Of a stretch of DNA of 64,000 bases, positions 37,417 through 48,970 are shown one piece after another. The position numbers were made by a program, and so were the translations under genes. This DNA is from Apiospora phragmitis (Eukaryota; Ascomycota; Sordariomycetes; Amphisphaeriales; Apiosporaceae): positions 2,728,001 through 2,792,000 of the forward strand of contig JAQQWL010000005.1 of NCBI GenBank assembly GCA_038363925.1, given 5' to 3'. The notes under the pieces were generated by a model. The model saw only the letters and a program-made list of their open reading frames with translations, was not told where the DNA came from and searched no databases. How positions within the stretch are numbered: the first letter of the stretch is position 1; each line of letters opens with the position of its first letter.

Positions 37417-37987
37417 CTTGGGTGGTGGTGGTGGTGATGGTATAGGTGGCCATGATCAAGGAGTGGCGAAAGAGTAGGTATCCCACGGCCGCGGCTAGTA
37501 CATAGATCTATAACAGTGCCAAGGATACAATGGCTCTTATACAGAGAGATATGTCACCCGATAATACTTTTAAAACGGCATTTCCTGTGCCAAATGTTTG
37601 TACAGACTGGATTGGAGAGTTGTTGGTACGCCAGGCGCCATTTGGGTTTCCCCCGGCTGGGTTCATCGTCAGGTCGGTTATAATCTTTGCTTTGACCGGT
37701 TGAACCCATAAGCACCGAGAAGTAAGTATGCCAAAATTGGATATTTCAACGTAATTTTTACAGTTCGTTCAATCGAAGGTTTGATATCAGCATACATTTC
37801 ACCGAGAATGTTCATGGAGAATGCTCTCTCTTCCTCTTTTCGGTTGTTAGGAAAACACTTCTAAAAATACAAAAACCTGTCCCCTTTTACCAGCACACAA
37901 AAAACCACTTTCTACTCCTACCAGCTTCTTACTCGCCTGGTGTAAACTGCACACACCGAACGAATAGAGACAGTTCTTCAAACAACA

Positions 37988-38343
37988 ATGCAGTTATTGA
38001 TCATCTCTGGTGCCCTGGCTCTGGCCATCATGGTCTTGGGAGCGGCCGTTGCTGCCCCAACTAGCAATGGGACTGAAACTGGTCTTGACCAACCAGGGTA
38101 TGTCTTTCCCCCCTCCCCTTTCTACTACCCTGCGCATCTCATAACCTCAATCACGCCCCTCTGCCCCCCCTGGTTCGAGACATGAAACAATGGATAGACC
38201 GGAGGTGCTGACGATTGGCTGTTACTCTCTGCGCTAATAGACAGGTATGTCGTCATTACTGGGTTTTCAATAACTGCATGAACTCTTGCAACTATGTCTG
38301 CGACCTTGACGGCCTGCGGTGGAAGTGCTGCCATAACGTCTAG
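37988..38343 (+). CDS. Small secreted cysteine-rich protein candidate 2
   Basis: Exons 37988-38097 and 38241-38343 (gg|gtatgt donor, ctaatag acceptor) give 70 residues. The signal peptide is MQLLIISGALALAIMVLGAA with cleavage near VAA-PTSNG. The mature protein of about 47 residues has six Cys arranged C-x8-C-x3-C-x3-C-x8-CC (CRHYWVFNNCMNSCNYVC, then WKCCHNV). This looks like a disulfide-bonded effector or antimicrobial-type peptide, but no named family is recognised. A potential N-glycosylation site (NGTET) lies in the propeptide. Confidence 0.6.
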
Positions 38344-38951
38344 TGGGGACCGTTTCCCAGTAGATTTGGCAGTAGTGGTAACATTGGGCCGAATCCATGG
38401 CATCGCTTGCCCCCCGCTGGAGGAGTGGTTCTCGGACCGTCGCGATGTCATAATAGCCTAAGCCGTCCAGACGAAAGGAGCTATAGACAACCATTTGCCG
38501 CAGGTATTGATGTGCTATGTGTTCCCATGGGCTCTGCCAAGAACCCATGGCAATTGATGGGCTGCCATGGGTAACTCACGAAAGGGAGGAGTACCAAGCG
38601 GGACCCGTGGGCAAACTCAGTCTACACATGACGATTTTTTTATTCTAGTTCAACAATAAGAAAAAAAAGGAAAGAAAGAAAGGTTAGTTGCCCGCGGGTT
38701 ACCCGTGCTTTTCTTTCTTTTACCCATGTGTGGCCTGGGTCGCCTTGGGTCTATGGGTAGGTACCTATAGCACAATCATAGCCGCAGGAATGAGATATAT
38801 CCAAATGATTACGAGTATGTGAACTGGTTCTGGTATATATAGTAAACTGTACATCTCGAACATGGAAGCAGACAATATCTAGTACCCAAGAAATTCTGTT
38901 CTTTTCACCCCTCTTACTCAGACAGGCTTCAAGCCAAAGCCATGCAACATC
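38344..38951. other. Intergenic with clustered ACCC(A/G)(T/C)GGGT-like motifs
   Basis: No gene. Between 38520 and 38760 there are at least eight copies, in both orientations, of a motif near cccatggg, acccgtggg or cccgcgggt, with a purine/pyrimidine inverted repeat around 38655-38725 (ggaaagaaagaaag versus cttttctttctttt). This resembles subterminal motif clusters of hAT-type transposons or MITEs. Confidence 0.45.
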
Positions 38952-39898
38952 TCACAGCTCATCCCTGACACTGCTGCTGCTGCTCTCGGGCACCGCCTCA
39001 GCCAGTTTCAAGCTCTCCACCCGGATTGTGAACTGCATTTCGCGCTCCTTCTTTGCCCGGTTCGGCGACGTGTGCTCCGTAACCCAGCCCACGACGGCGC
39101 CGTCCACTACCTCGGGGGTGTATTTAGACAAATCGCGCAGGGTGTCTAAACGGTTTTGCCTCGTTAGTGATTTGTTTTTGGTCACTTTCTTTTTTCGATC
39201 TCGACTGGAAGGGGTAAAAATTACTTACGTTCGCAATCACTGCCTTCCACTACCCAAAGCGGCAGCGTTTCGTAGATTGCGCCGGGCGCAAAGATGACGA
39301 CCTTGTGATCCTTGGGCGCGCGCGCCTTGCGATAGACGGCGAAAAGGCCCTTGCCTGAGCGGTCCTCCTTCTCCTTGTCCGTCATTTTAGTCTTACCGCC
39401 TTTGCCGCTCTCCTCCTTCACCCCCTTCTTTTTCTTCGTTTTGGCCTGCTCGTCGATCCAGGCGCGCACCGCGGCGGGCACGTCGTCCCACTCCATGAGC
39501 ACGACGTTGCGGTCGTAGCCGTGCGGGTCCACGCCGTCCCAGCTGCCCGGGTACTCGCGCCCCTGGGAGAAGGCCTTGAGCCGGTCGGCGTAGGGGCCCA
39601 GACCGAGCGGCGGCGCCTCGTTCAGGTCGTCCAGCAGGTACTGGTGCGCCTGGAAGGAGCGCGTGGCGCTGCACGACGGCTTCAGCAGCAGCATGTCAGA
39701 AGAAGCGGCAGCAGCAGCACCGGGCGAGAACGGGTCCTTCCAGCGGAAGTCCTTGGTCGCCGTCGCGGCGCCGGGACCGCCCGGTCGCTCGGGCTTGGGG
39801 TTCCCGAACCCGACGTTGATGCTCTCCTGCGCCGAGGCGGGGCTGCCCAGGAGGGACAGGGAGCAGAGGAGGAAGGCGGTGGCTAGTTTGCTGGCCAT
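38952..39898 (-). CDS. Putative ER-luminal protein with C-terminal RDEL
   Basis: Exons complement(39229-39898) and complement(38952-39145), joined by a GT..AG intron, give 287 residues. The start at 39898 opens a signal peptide (MASKLATAFLLCSLSLLGSP then ASAQ). The body has KPSCSATRSFQAHQYLLDDL, YPGSWDGVDPHGYDRNVVLM, a lysine-rich disordered insert (KTKKKKGVKEESGKGGK), VVIFAPGAIYETLPLWVVEG with SDCE, and VVGWVTEHTSPNRAK. The last four residues are RDEL, a KDEL/HDEL-like retrieval signal, so ER-lumen residence is inferred. The function is not recognised. An upstream in-frame Met at 40024 would bury the signal peptide and is rejected. Confidence 0.75.
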
Positions 39899-41372
39899 CG
39901 TGTTGGTGGTGGCGGGTGGTGCCGTTGGTCGTTGAATTTCACGATGATTGGCTGCTGCTCGTGGGTGGGCAGTCGTGAAATTTCTAAAAAGGAGACAACT
40001 GTGGGCAGAACTTGAAAACAGCAATCAAACAACGAGAAGAAATGAAACCCGAGAGCCCCATGATGACGGAAATTTGCTTCTTTTAGGCCACTGCCAGAAT
40101 TGTTGTTGACCTGTCCTCATCGGAGTCACCTTCCGCATTTCCAGATTCGATGCTCGTCAAGGAGGCTCTCGATCGCCAAGTGGACCATGCGATGTGGAGA
40201 AGTTGGAGCCGTGATCTCCATGCTGCCACGTTTAGGGGGGCCAATTGCTGTGCGGGGAAATCTCCAATTCGACTTCTTTACAATTTCCTATCCTAACCTG
40301 CTACAGGACCCGGGGTCTTTTGGACGATAGGACCAGCCCAGGGCTCGGCGACCTGGGCCGTCATATGAACTACGCGACTTGCTGGTTCGACATTAACCCC
40401 AGCCACGTTCGTTACCGTCTCTCCTGTAGAATGTGTTGAGGCGGTGCACCCCATGTGGCTTGCTTCCAGGACCAATTGCTGGTTGGAATGAGACACGCCT
40501 CCATTTCCGGAAGGAAGCTCACCTGAAGATCTAAGCCCATTTGTACGGTACGTACCCCAATCAGGATATCATGGGAGCTTCCACGAGCATTATATCTTGA
40601 TTGAGGAATGATGTTCCGGGAGGATTGAATCCAGCTCCTGCCGGTCTATCAGTACCTGGAGGCGAGCGATTGCAACACTTGGACGTGTCGAATGACATTA
40701 TACCGCAAATATCATTGCACTATCGGTCAGCATCTTGGCCAGTCTTTTTTCAACAATATTGGCCAAATGATTGAAGAAGACGACTGTTTTGACCTCTTTA
40801 TTCCCAAATTGCTTGTTCTATGGGGTATCTGCTACGCAAAGCAAGACAATGATGACCTGACCACGTGCGGAATCTTCACTGATGCTTGCTTCGGGTATGG
40901 ATCCGCGAAGCCACACCTTTCTTATTTAATTGAATAAGGGGTTTTGACCAACCGGACCAACGTGTGGGGATGAGACAGTCTCGGATCCCGCTTGGTAGGA
41001 CTCTGAGAGTTGTGAGACATGCAGATGCTCAGGGCAATCGCTCCCGGCCCTAGCAGTATGGAAATTTGGGATCAGCATCCACCACCACGAGGAAACGGGT
41101 CCGGCCGCTCTGATCTCGACCGTTTCTCGAATTTACAAATGGTTCCTGCCCGTGGATAAGACCCTCGAAGTCCTAGAGGTGCCAACATCCTCACCTGGAA
41201 AGCAAGTCTCCATTTCGTTGAGAACGGTTGGTTTCATTAAACGCTTTCCACATAAGAAGCGTCTGGAACCTGCATCCCTACGTATATATATGCCGCCCCG
41301 GAAGAACAGTAACAAGTGCTATCTTGGCTACCTCTTGGCTCCTCCCCACATTACTTGGCAGTCTATATTCAC
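39899..41372. other. Divergent intergenic region
   Basis: Promoters for the RDEL protein (minus) and the P450 (plus). A frame at 40692-40937 has no recognisable features. No other signals seen. Confidence 0.4.
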
Positions 41373-43239
41373 ATGATGGGTGCGCTGGAGGTGTTCTTCC
41401 CGGCGGCGTTGCTGCCCTCGTGGGTAACCTTTCTGCTGGTCCCAGCTGCAACATACTTGGCCGTGATATTCTACAGATTGACACTACATCCGCTGGCGAG
41501 ATTTCCAGGTCCCAAGATTGCAGCATGCACAGGACTCTATGAAGCTTATTACCAATGTTTCAAGGAGGGCGGAGGCCGATACTGGGTCGAGGTTGAAAAG
41601 ATGCACCGAAAATACGGTAAGAACCAGTCAATGAGCCTCACTAAAGAATGTTAGTCGTCTTACCTGAGTTATTACCTTTAGGCCTCATCGTCCGCATCAA
41701 CCCCCGCGAGGTTCACATCTCAGATTCGCAATGGAACGATGTGTACAAGTACTCCTCCAAGGCGTCGAAGCCCAAGTGGTTTTACTTCCGCTTCTTCGGC
41801 AAGTTCCCCAGCACCAACGTGGCCGAGTCGCACGAGTTGCACCAACTACGGCGGGGGCCTCTGAACACCTACTTTGCCTCCTCCAACATCCAGAAGTACA
41901 TCCCCATGGTGACGTCGCTGATCGACAAACTCGTCGAGCGCGTGCATGCTCTCGAGGGCCGCACCGTCAGTCTGAGCGACGCGTACCGCTGCCTCGCCAC
42001 CGACGTCGCCACTGGCTTTGCCTTCGGAAAGCCCTTTGGCAACTTGGAGGAGCCCACCTTTGACCACGACTTCAACCTGAGCGTCCGCACCGTCGTCAAG
42101 GCCAGCACCTTCAGTCGTCATGCCTATGGCCTGCTGCTGCCCGTCCTGCACAGCATGCCCGATTGCTTTGCCCGGAAGATGAACCCGGCCTTCGGCAGAG
42201 TTAAGTGGTTGATGGAGGTAAGATCAAACTGACACTTGGCGCCCCTCAATGAATAAACGACAATTTTATAGGACCTAACACCATGCAAACAGACAATGCA
42301 ATCTTGCGTACGACGATCCATGGACAAGCCCGAAGCCGTACCGGGCACGAACCCCGACGTGGTGCAGACCCTGCTGGCGTCGAACCTGCCCGCGCACGAG
42401 AAGACCTTCCCGCGCCTGTTCTCGGAGACGCGCAGCGTCATCATGGCGGGGACCGAGACGACGGGCAGCCTGCTGGTCGCCATCACCGCCTACGTCCTCA
42501 ACCACCCGGACAAGATGGAGAAGCTGCGCGCGGAGCTCGGCGAGGCCGAGCGGGCCAAGGCGGCGCCGCGCTGCAGTACTCGGACATCCGCGAGCTGCCC
42601 TACATCACGGGCGTCGTCAACGAGGGACTGCGCCTGGCCAACCCCACGCCGACGCGCTTGCCCCGGGTGTGCCCGGACCAGGATCTGACGTATGGCAAAT
42701 ATGTCATGCCTAGAGGCGTGAGTTTAATTTTTCTTTTGAACTTATTCTTTTCTTTCACAACGAGTGAAACAGCCTGAGAACTGTGCGAAAGCACATCACA
42801 CTGTACCATACTTGCTTCGCTTCTTGCCGTGGCCTTTAAAAAATCCTTTATACAGCCCGAAACTAATTTCTTCCTCGTTACTAGACGACCATCTCGACCT
42901 GCGTGCAGGACGTGCACAACGACCCGGCCATCTTCGACAGTCCGGCCGAGTTCCGGCCGGAGCGGTGGGCGGACCCTAAGGAGCGGCGGCGGCTGAACCG
43001 GTACCTGCTGCCGTGGGGCCGGGATGCGGCTGTGCCTGGGCATGGAGCTGGCGACCATCGACACGTACATGACGGTGGCGCGGCTGTTCAGCCCGAGCTG
43101 CCCGTTCCGGATGCGCATGCACGGCACGCGCGACGAGGACTGGCAGATCTTCCACGAGTTCTTCTCCGGGTTTCCCAAGGGCAAGGGGCTCGAGGTCATG
43201 GTCGTGCCGGCGGGCGGTGATAGCGGCAGGGTGAACTGA
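41373..43239 (+). CDS. Cytochrome P450 monooxygenase (two frameshifts)
   Basis: A membrane-bound heme monooxygenase of the kind used in fungal secondary metabolism; it resembles trichodiene-oxygenase-type P450s by eye. Exons are 41373-41616, 41682-42217, 42293-42717 and 42885-43239. The N-terminus has a membrane helix ([20 protein letters not shown]) and the proline hinge [10 protein letters not shown]. The I-helix is [10 protein letters not shown], the ExxR is [19 protein letters not shown] is present, and the heme-cysteine segment reads [10 protein letters not shown]. Two frame breaks occur in very GC-rich sequence: near 42558-42572 (between EAERAK and [14 protein letters not shown]) and near 43019-43023, just before the heme loop (LPWGRG expected, bases missing). 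Either the gene is dead or these are GC-related sequencing errors. No other biosynthetic gene lies nearby. Confidence 0.8.
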
Positions 43240-44640
43240 GATGCGGTAGTGTGGGCAGGGGAATGGGGGTGGGTGAGGATAGATGGGTTGGAAGTAACTA
43301 AGTCGGTTAGGTCGGATGGGGTTGACGAATATGGCCGCAGGGCATGATGTCAGTGTATCCGTCCGTTGGTTGAGTCTTGAATTCGAATCAGTATCACGCA
43401 GGTTCGTTTTTAGGGAGATTAGGGTGTTGCCCTTGGTCACAGTGAGATGGGCATACTGTAGAAGTAAAGATATATCTCCATCCGAACCTGACTATACTAT
43501 ATCTAAAGTGATACAACACCATAATTCAATGTTCTCTAACCGCTCACTCATACATTATGAACCCAATATAGAATAAGATCTGGAACGAGTTTGTGGCGAA
43601 CCAGACCATTTCTGGTTCCGTTGCTCGCAGACCGAGCCTACTCTACTACCCCCTATTAACTAAACGCACGAGACCGGAGAAAAGCCTTTGAGCTATCGGA
43701 ACTTTCCAAATCTATATACATTATACTTAATGATTGGTCATTCCCAGGCCTCTCAGATGGTGGTGACATCTAGGAGGGGCCAGGTAACGTGTCCTCAAGG
43801 TCCAAAAGTGCGAAACGTGAAGAAATACGGGCGAGCCTCAATCTTGCAGTCCATATCGTAAATCCTGGTGCCTACCTATACCCAGGAGTCAACACGTTTG
43901 TTACCATAATTTCTGCCTTGGACCAGGATGGCAAGGGGATCTGTTCCTCGCTACTAGCGCAACTAACGGCGTGGTTTCTAGCGAATTATGATTAGATGAC
44001 ACCATCATTGCGAATGCTCGGACGTACGATCTGGGGTGACCTATGGCGAATGCCTTCATCTATGCCCTGTGCACCAAGCTAATCGCTCTGTGAGGCCAAA
44101 ACTGGTTAAATGCCCCGGCAAACGTTAACAGGGCGCAACGGAAAGTTCATGCATGACCATCGACTTGCAGAAAGTGTAAAAACCAGGTGGCACAAGTTTA
44201 TGATTGATAGGCTGAACTGGGCGCTTCGCGCTTGACGTAATCACGGCGGCGAATATTCTGGAATCAAGCTAAACTTGCACTTTCTACCTCTTCGGTCTGA
44301 TCAAGTGAATCGACTCCCTACTTTAAAGCAACAACACTTCCCCATTACCATGGAATTCCACTTTCCTCCGACTATCCCTTCCAAAGTGACAGATTTTCCC
44401 CCTTCATTTTCTAAACGCCAATTGTGTTCGCAATTTCAGTAATTCAAAATCAGTAATTCAAAACCCATTCACCTCTCAAAGCCCGACTAGGAACGCCGCT
44501 AGAAGAAGGACTGAAGCAAGCCGGAAAATAGAAACCGAAGATAGTGAGGATGCTGGCCAAGCCCTTGTTCCTTCGCTTGGAACGCTAGCGCCCGGTGTCT
44601 GGGATGGATTTGCTATAAAAATGAAAACATGGCAAAAGCG
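43240..44640. other. Intergenic
   Basis: No convincing gene; short frames such as 43789-43995 lack any recognisable feature. Between 44430 and 44470 aattcaaaa-type short repeats occur. Confidence 0.4.
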
Positions 44641-45231
44641 TCAGTTCGACAACAATCTCGACAGAAGAGCGCGAATTGAACCCGACTCACCAGAGCTCGG
44701 CTCGTCATCATGACCATAGATCCCGTGGCTGATGCCGATGCTACAGTACGCCTCGAAGACGTCCAGGGCAGACTCAACCACGGGGTCAGAAGACGAACTT
44801 GAACCCGAAGCTTCTGCCCTGACCGCTGTGGCCGCCGCTGTTGTAATTAGGCCCGGTTCAACGAGACGCGCCGTCTGTGCAGAAGCATCTTTGCTGCAGC
44901 TGTTCGCGATGTCGGTCGATATGTCCCATCGCGCCTTGCGGTAGCTGTCGGTACAGAAGCACGCGTAGGATGTCAGGCGCCCGCCGTCGCCGCAGCCCTT
45001 GGACATGTCACGCACGATGGTGCTGATGGGCGTCACGGCGCAGGGGGGCAGCTGCGCGTAGCCCGGCGCGTCGTTGAGGTAGACGCGCGTCTTGTGGTCC
45101 CAGTTGGACGGCGTAGACCAGGGGAACGACGAAGACGAGGTTGCAAAGGGACCGACAGTGGGAGTTGGTATGGCCGCTCCGGTGGCCTCGACAACGCCAC
45201 TGCGGGGGGTTATGGTTGGTAGTGAGGACAT
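44641..45231 (-). CDS. Cysteine-patterned fungal protein (extracellular-type)
   Basis: A 196-residue frame starting MSSLPTITPRSGVVEATGAA. The core PPCAVTPISTIVRDMSKGCG, TSYACFCTDSYRKARWDIST and ANSC, with a later YCSIG, has six Cys and resembles uncharacterised ascomycete cell-surface proteins with a C...GC...ACFC...C pattern. It is CFEM-like in style but not a clear CFEM match. No signal peptide is visible at the chosen start, so a 5' exon may be missing. The C-terminus (ALLSRLLSN) is short and lacks the membrane or GPI segment such proteins often have. Confidence 0.55.
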   Translation of the reverse strand: MSSLPTITPRSGVVEATGAAIPTPTVGPFATSSSSFPWSTPSNWDHKTRVYLNDAPGYAQLPPCAVTPISTIVRDMSKGCGDGGRLTSYACFCTDSYRKARWDISTDIANSCSKDASAQTARLVEPGLITTAAATAVRAEASGSSSSSDPVVESALDVFEAYCSIGISHGIYGHDDEPSSGESGSIRALLSRLLSN

Positions 45232-46706
45232 AATGAAGAGGGATGGAATCGTGGTAAGTTCAATTCGAACGTCTGTGGCTCGACGCTCCCATTGCTTCTC
45301 TCTTATGTCTCCGGAGACCGACCGAAGGAGGCCTGCCGATTAAAACGCTACGTCGCGCTGGCAGTGGTGATGCTGGCATGAGTGCACGTTGCAAAGGTCC
45401 GAAGCAGCGACGACTACCCAAAACTTATCCAAGTTTCGAACATCTGCAACGTCCTTGGTCGCGTCGCGCCATGCTGCCTAAAGCAGCGGGATGGGCCGTG
45501 CTGCTGACATATTTCACCCTTCAAGTAAGCAAGTAAGCATGTTACTCGCTCCAATATTAATCAGTCCCTTGTTAGGTTCTGATTGCTTTCCAGAAGGCGC
45601 AGCCCGATTCATACCCGGCACGTTTGTCAAAGTTGCGCAGTGCCGCTCCAATCATGGACATGAACGAGCCAGCCTCGCCGATTCATCAGGCCATAATGCT
45701 TTGATGGTTGGACCGTCTTGAACTCCCGTAAACAGGAACGGCATCCGGATTCAAATAGATTGAGGGTTCCTATATTGATTGCTTCCATAGCCTAGCTTTT
45801 TGAGGCTCCCGTACGATATGTATCATGCAAATATACATATTCACCGTGAAAAGTGCGAAAGCAGCGGGCAGAAAACGACTCTGCGCATTTGCTGCTGAAT
45901 TGGGAACAGCAAAAGCATGTACCGCGCTGGACCCCAGATTGATTCTGCAGCACATCCCTTCCAGGAACGATTATCCCATTACAGGGTATGAGTACTCTGC
46001 TTCCCCGGGTTTCATTGGCTGATTACCGCATAAGACACCGTTATTGTTGGGGCTTACGGATACAGGGTCCAGATTCAGCTATGCCCCGAAGACACCACCA
46101 AGATTAGAAACATTTGGCCGCAGCTGTCCCGTAAGGTGGAGTGTTCTGGGCACTGGCAATAATTCCATCGCTGCAACTCTGACCAGGAGTCACAAGATAT
46201 TCCTGGCATTCTGGGGCAGTCGATAACCAGTTGAAAGCTCAAAGGGGCTTGAAGAGATGAGAGAGGTATCACGAGCTTTTCGAGAAGGAGCCGTATTTGA
46301 TCATTGTATGGTCAATTCGGATGGCAGGTCTCGCCTGAGACTGATCTAACTCTCATTTGAGCTGGCTAACCTTGTGGAAAGCTTGATTACTGGACAAACG
46401 CATCCTCTGGCCTTGCGTCTCTAGCTGCATGCTGAGTCAGAACGAACCCCCTCGTATCCTGTAAGGCTCTGACAACAGTATACCTTGGTACTCCATTTAA
46501 TCGAGATCCTGGTTCAAGTGTCGGTGACAGCGGGTGACAAATTAATCTCCCACCATAACCTGAATGGGTGTCGTATATCTCTGCATCGGTATTGAATGCA
46601 TGATACAACACACATCATGCCCTGCTCCGGTCACTACCTGGATGCTATTACCGGTAGAGGGCAACCGTTTTCCAGCCTGAAATATTGTTTCATATTGGAA
46701 GAAATC
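45232..46706. other. Intergenic
   Basis: No convincing gene on either strand. Confidence 0.4.
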
Positions 46707-48970
46707 ATGATTTCTTCAACGAATGAAGAGCAACTAGGTTCAATGCGTGTTGGCATCACGGCAGTGAACTCTGGGTTCAGCACTACTTCGACCCTCATAG
46801 AAGACGACAGCGAGCCTGGCGTTGAAGACAAAGAAAATGCCACTCGACCAAAGACCTCCAAAGCCCAGTCGGAGCTAAAAGAGCCTGAGAAGCAATCTAC
46901 ACGAAATACCTCCTCCAAGCTGCGACTGTGGGGGCAGATTCAGTCAGGACTGACCCGCTCCTTCCGCCCTGTCGACCTATACAAGATGAGCTGCCACCTC
47001 TGGCATGTCCTCCAAGACTACTGGTGGCTATGGGAACTGGTAACCATCTCCATGAGCTTCGCGTCTATGGCGGCCGTCGTCGTGATTTTGGCAGTCGAGG
47101 ACGGAAAGTCATTAGATGATTGGGTTTTCCCCATCCAACCCAACTCACTGATCTCCATCTTCATTACGCTTTCCAAGTCTGCAATCATGTCAGCCCTCAC
47201 CGGCGCCATCGCGCAGTCTATGTGGACGCAGTTCGAGCAGAATTTGACACCACTCATGCGTGTTGAGGAGATACAGGAGGCCGGGCGCGGACCCTGGGGA
47301 TCTATCAAGCTTCTCATGGCTATGATAAAGGGAAAACGCTTCAACTTGATCGCCATAAGTGGTGCAGCCATCACCGTCGCCACTCTTGCCCTCGACCCTT
47401 TTGTGCAGCAAGTCATGTCCTTCCCCAGCCGGACCATCCCGGCCAAGGAAGGGAAGGCCGTCTTCAAGTCCACGCAAACCTGGCGAGATCTGGACATGAC
47501 CTCTGTTCAAGGGGCCATACTCGGCGGAGTCTACCGCAACCCGCAGATCACCAACTACACGTGCACAGAGTCGTCATGCAGCTGGCCCACCATCACCACA
47601 CTCGGCGTCTGTAGCACTTGCCAGGACTTAACCTCTAAGGCCGACGTCAAGTGCTCTACCACACCAGGCCCAATGACGCCGTCCAAATCCGATTCATGGA
47701 CATTTGAGACTACTAACTGCAACCACACCGTCGGCGGGAACATAACAATACCCGCGTATATGCAGACAATGTCATTCCCAGGTGGAAGTGGAGAACAAGG
47801 CGAACATCTCAGCCAGTGGACCAACATAAAGCTTCTTCCACAAGATGGCTACGAGAACTACTCTGCCAAGCATATGCTTGGAGAAATGATCTCGCCTGAG
47901 GTGAACTACTGGTTCACGACCGTGCTGTCTTACTCCACCTTCTTCGACTCGCGCATCAACCCCTTGCCAAAAGTGACGCCGGATCTTCTGGCGCCGCAGA
48001 TCATGGGCTGCGGACTGCACCCCTGCGGCCAAGTGTGGGACAGCCCGAGCGTCGTGAACGGGACCATGGCCAACGGCGGCGCTCCGACCTCGTCAGCCCC
48101 GCTGCAACTTATGTTCAACGACGTGGGGCTGGACCGGCTCTACCTACGCCGAACCGGTCCGACTATAGCGACGTGCTGAAGGTCATTAACACGAAGGGGA
48201 GCGCTTCATTCCCGGGGAACGGCACCTTCACTGTCAGCCGCTCGGTGGCCACCAACCTGACACAGCTGATAACGCAGATGTACCATGTGACGTCGATGAA
48301 TGGCAACGATAACTTCGGTGACGCCTTCCCCGAGGCTGACAAAGGCATGTACGGCCTTACCGCCGCGCTCTTCGACGTCAACGTCGACATTCACGAAGGA
48401 AACCAAACGGCTGCTGACAGTGGTGGTGCTGGTGCCGTCATGACGGCGCAGTCGCCCGTCGCTTCGTTTGCTCGTGCGGCGCGCGGGCTGTCGGAGTATG
48501 TGCGCAATCAAGACGACTACGACGCCGCGCAGTACGTGGAACACCAAGAAGACTGGAACGGAAAGGCGTGGCGTCAGGAGACGTACATCAAGGTGCGCTG
48601 GGCGTTCCTCACGTTGCCGCTGCTGGTGCTGGTCGCGACCTTGGCGCTGCTGTGCGCGGCGGTCCGGCGCAGCCGGGGCAAGGGGGCGCGGGTCTGGAAG
48701 TCGAGCAGCCTGGCGCTGCTTTTCCACGACGTCTATACCGAGGTGGCGGTGGTAGAGGAGGAGGAGGAGAGGGAGGAGGAGGCGGGATTAAGGGGTGGCA
48801 ATCCGATGGATAGGAATCAGAGAATGAAACAAGAGAGTGAACCGGATTTGGCTGTGAGACAGTGGCGCTTTGAGGCGGACTCGATTAAGAGTATGAATGA
48901 AAAGGCGGAGAAGGCCAAGGCTAGGCTCGCGGCGGATAGTGACAGGTTCAGTTTCGTTGTCTCGCAGTGA
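46707..48970 (+). CDS. DUF3176-type integral membrane protein (one frameshift)
   Basis: A large membrane protein of a family common and amplified in filamentous ascomycetes, with unknown function. From the start MISSTNEEQLGSMRVGITAV a polar N-terminus leads to three membrane helices (LVTISMSFASMAAVVVILAV; SAIMSALTGAIAQSMW with the family-like WTQFEQN; LIAISGAAITVATLALDPF with QQV). A long cysteine-containing extracellular domain follows (NYTCTESSCSWPTITTLGVC, several N-glycosylation sites), then a last helix (WAFLTLPLLVLVATLALLCA) and a charged cytoplasmic tail ending SFVVSQ. The frame breaks at about 48149 (ccgaacc where cccgaacc would rejoin LDRLYLR to PNRSDYSDVLKV). Otherwise about 755 residues are intact. 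Confidence 0.8.
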
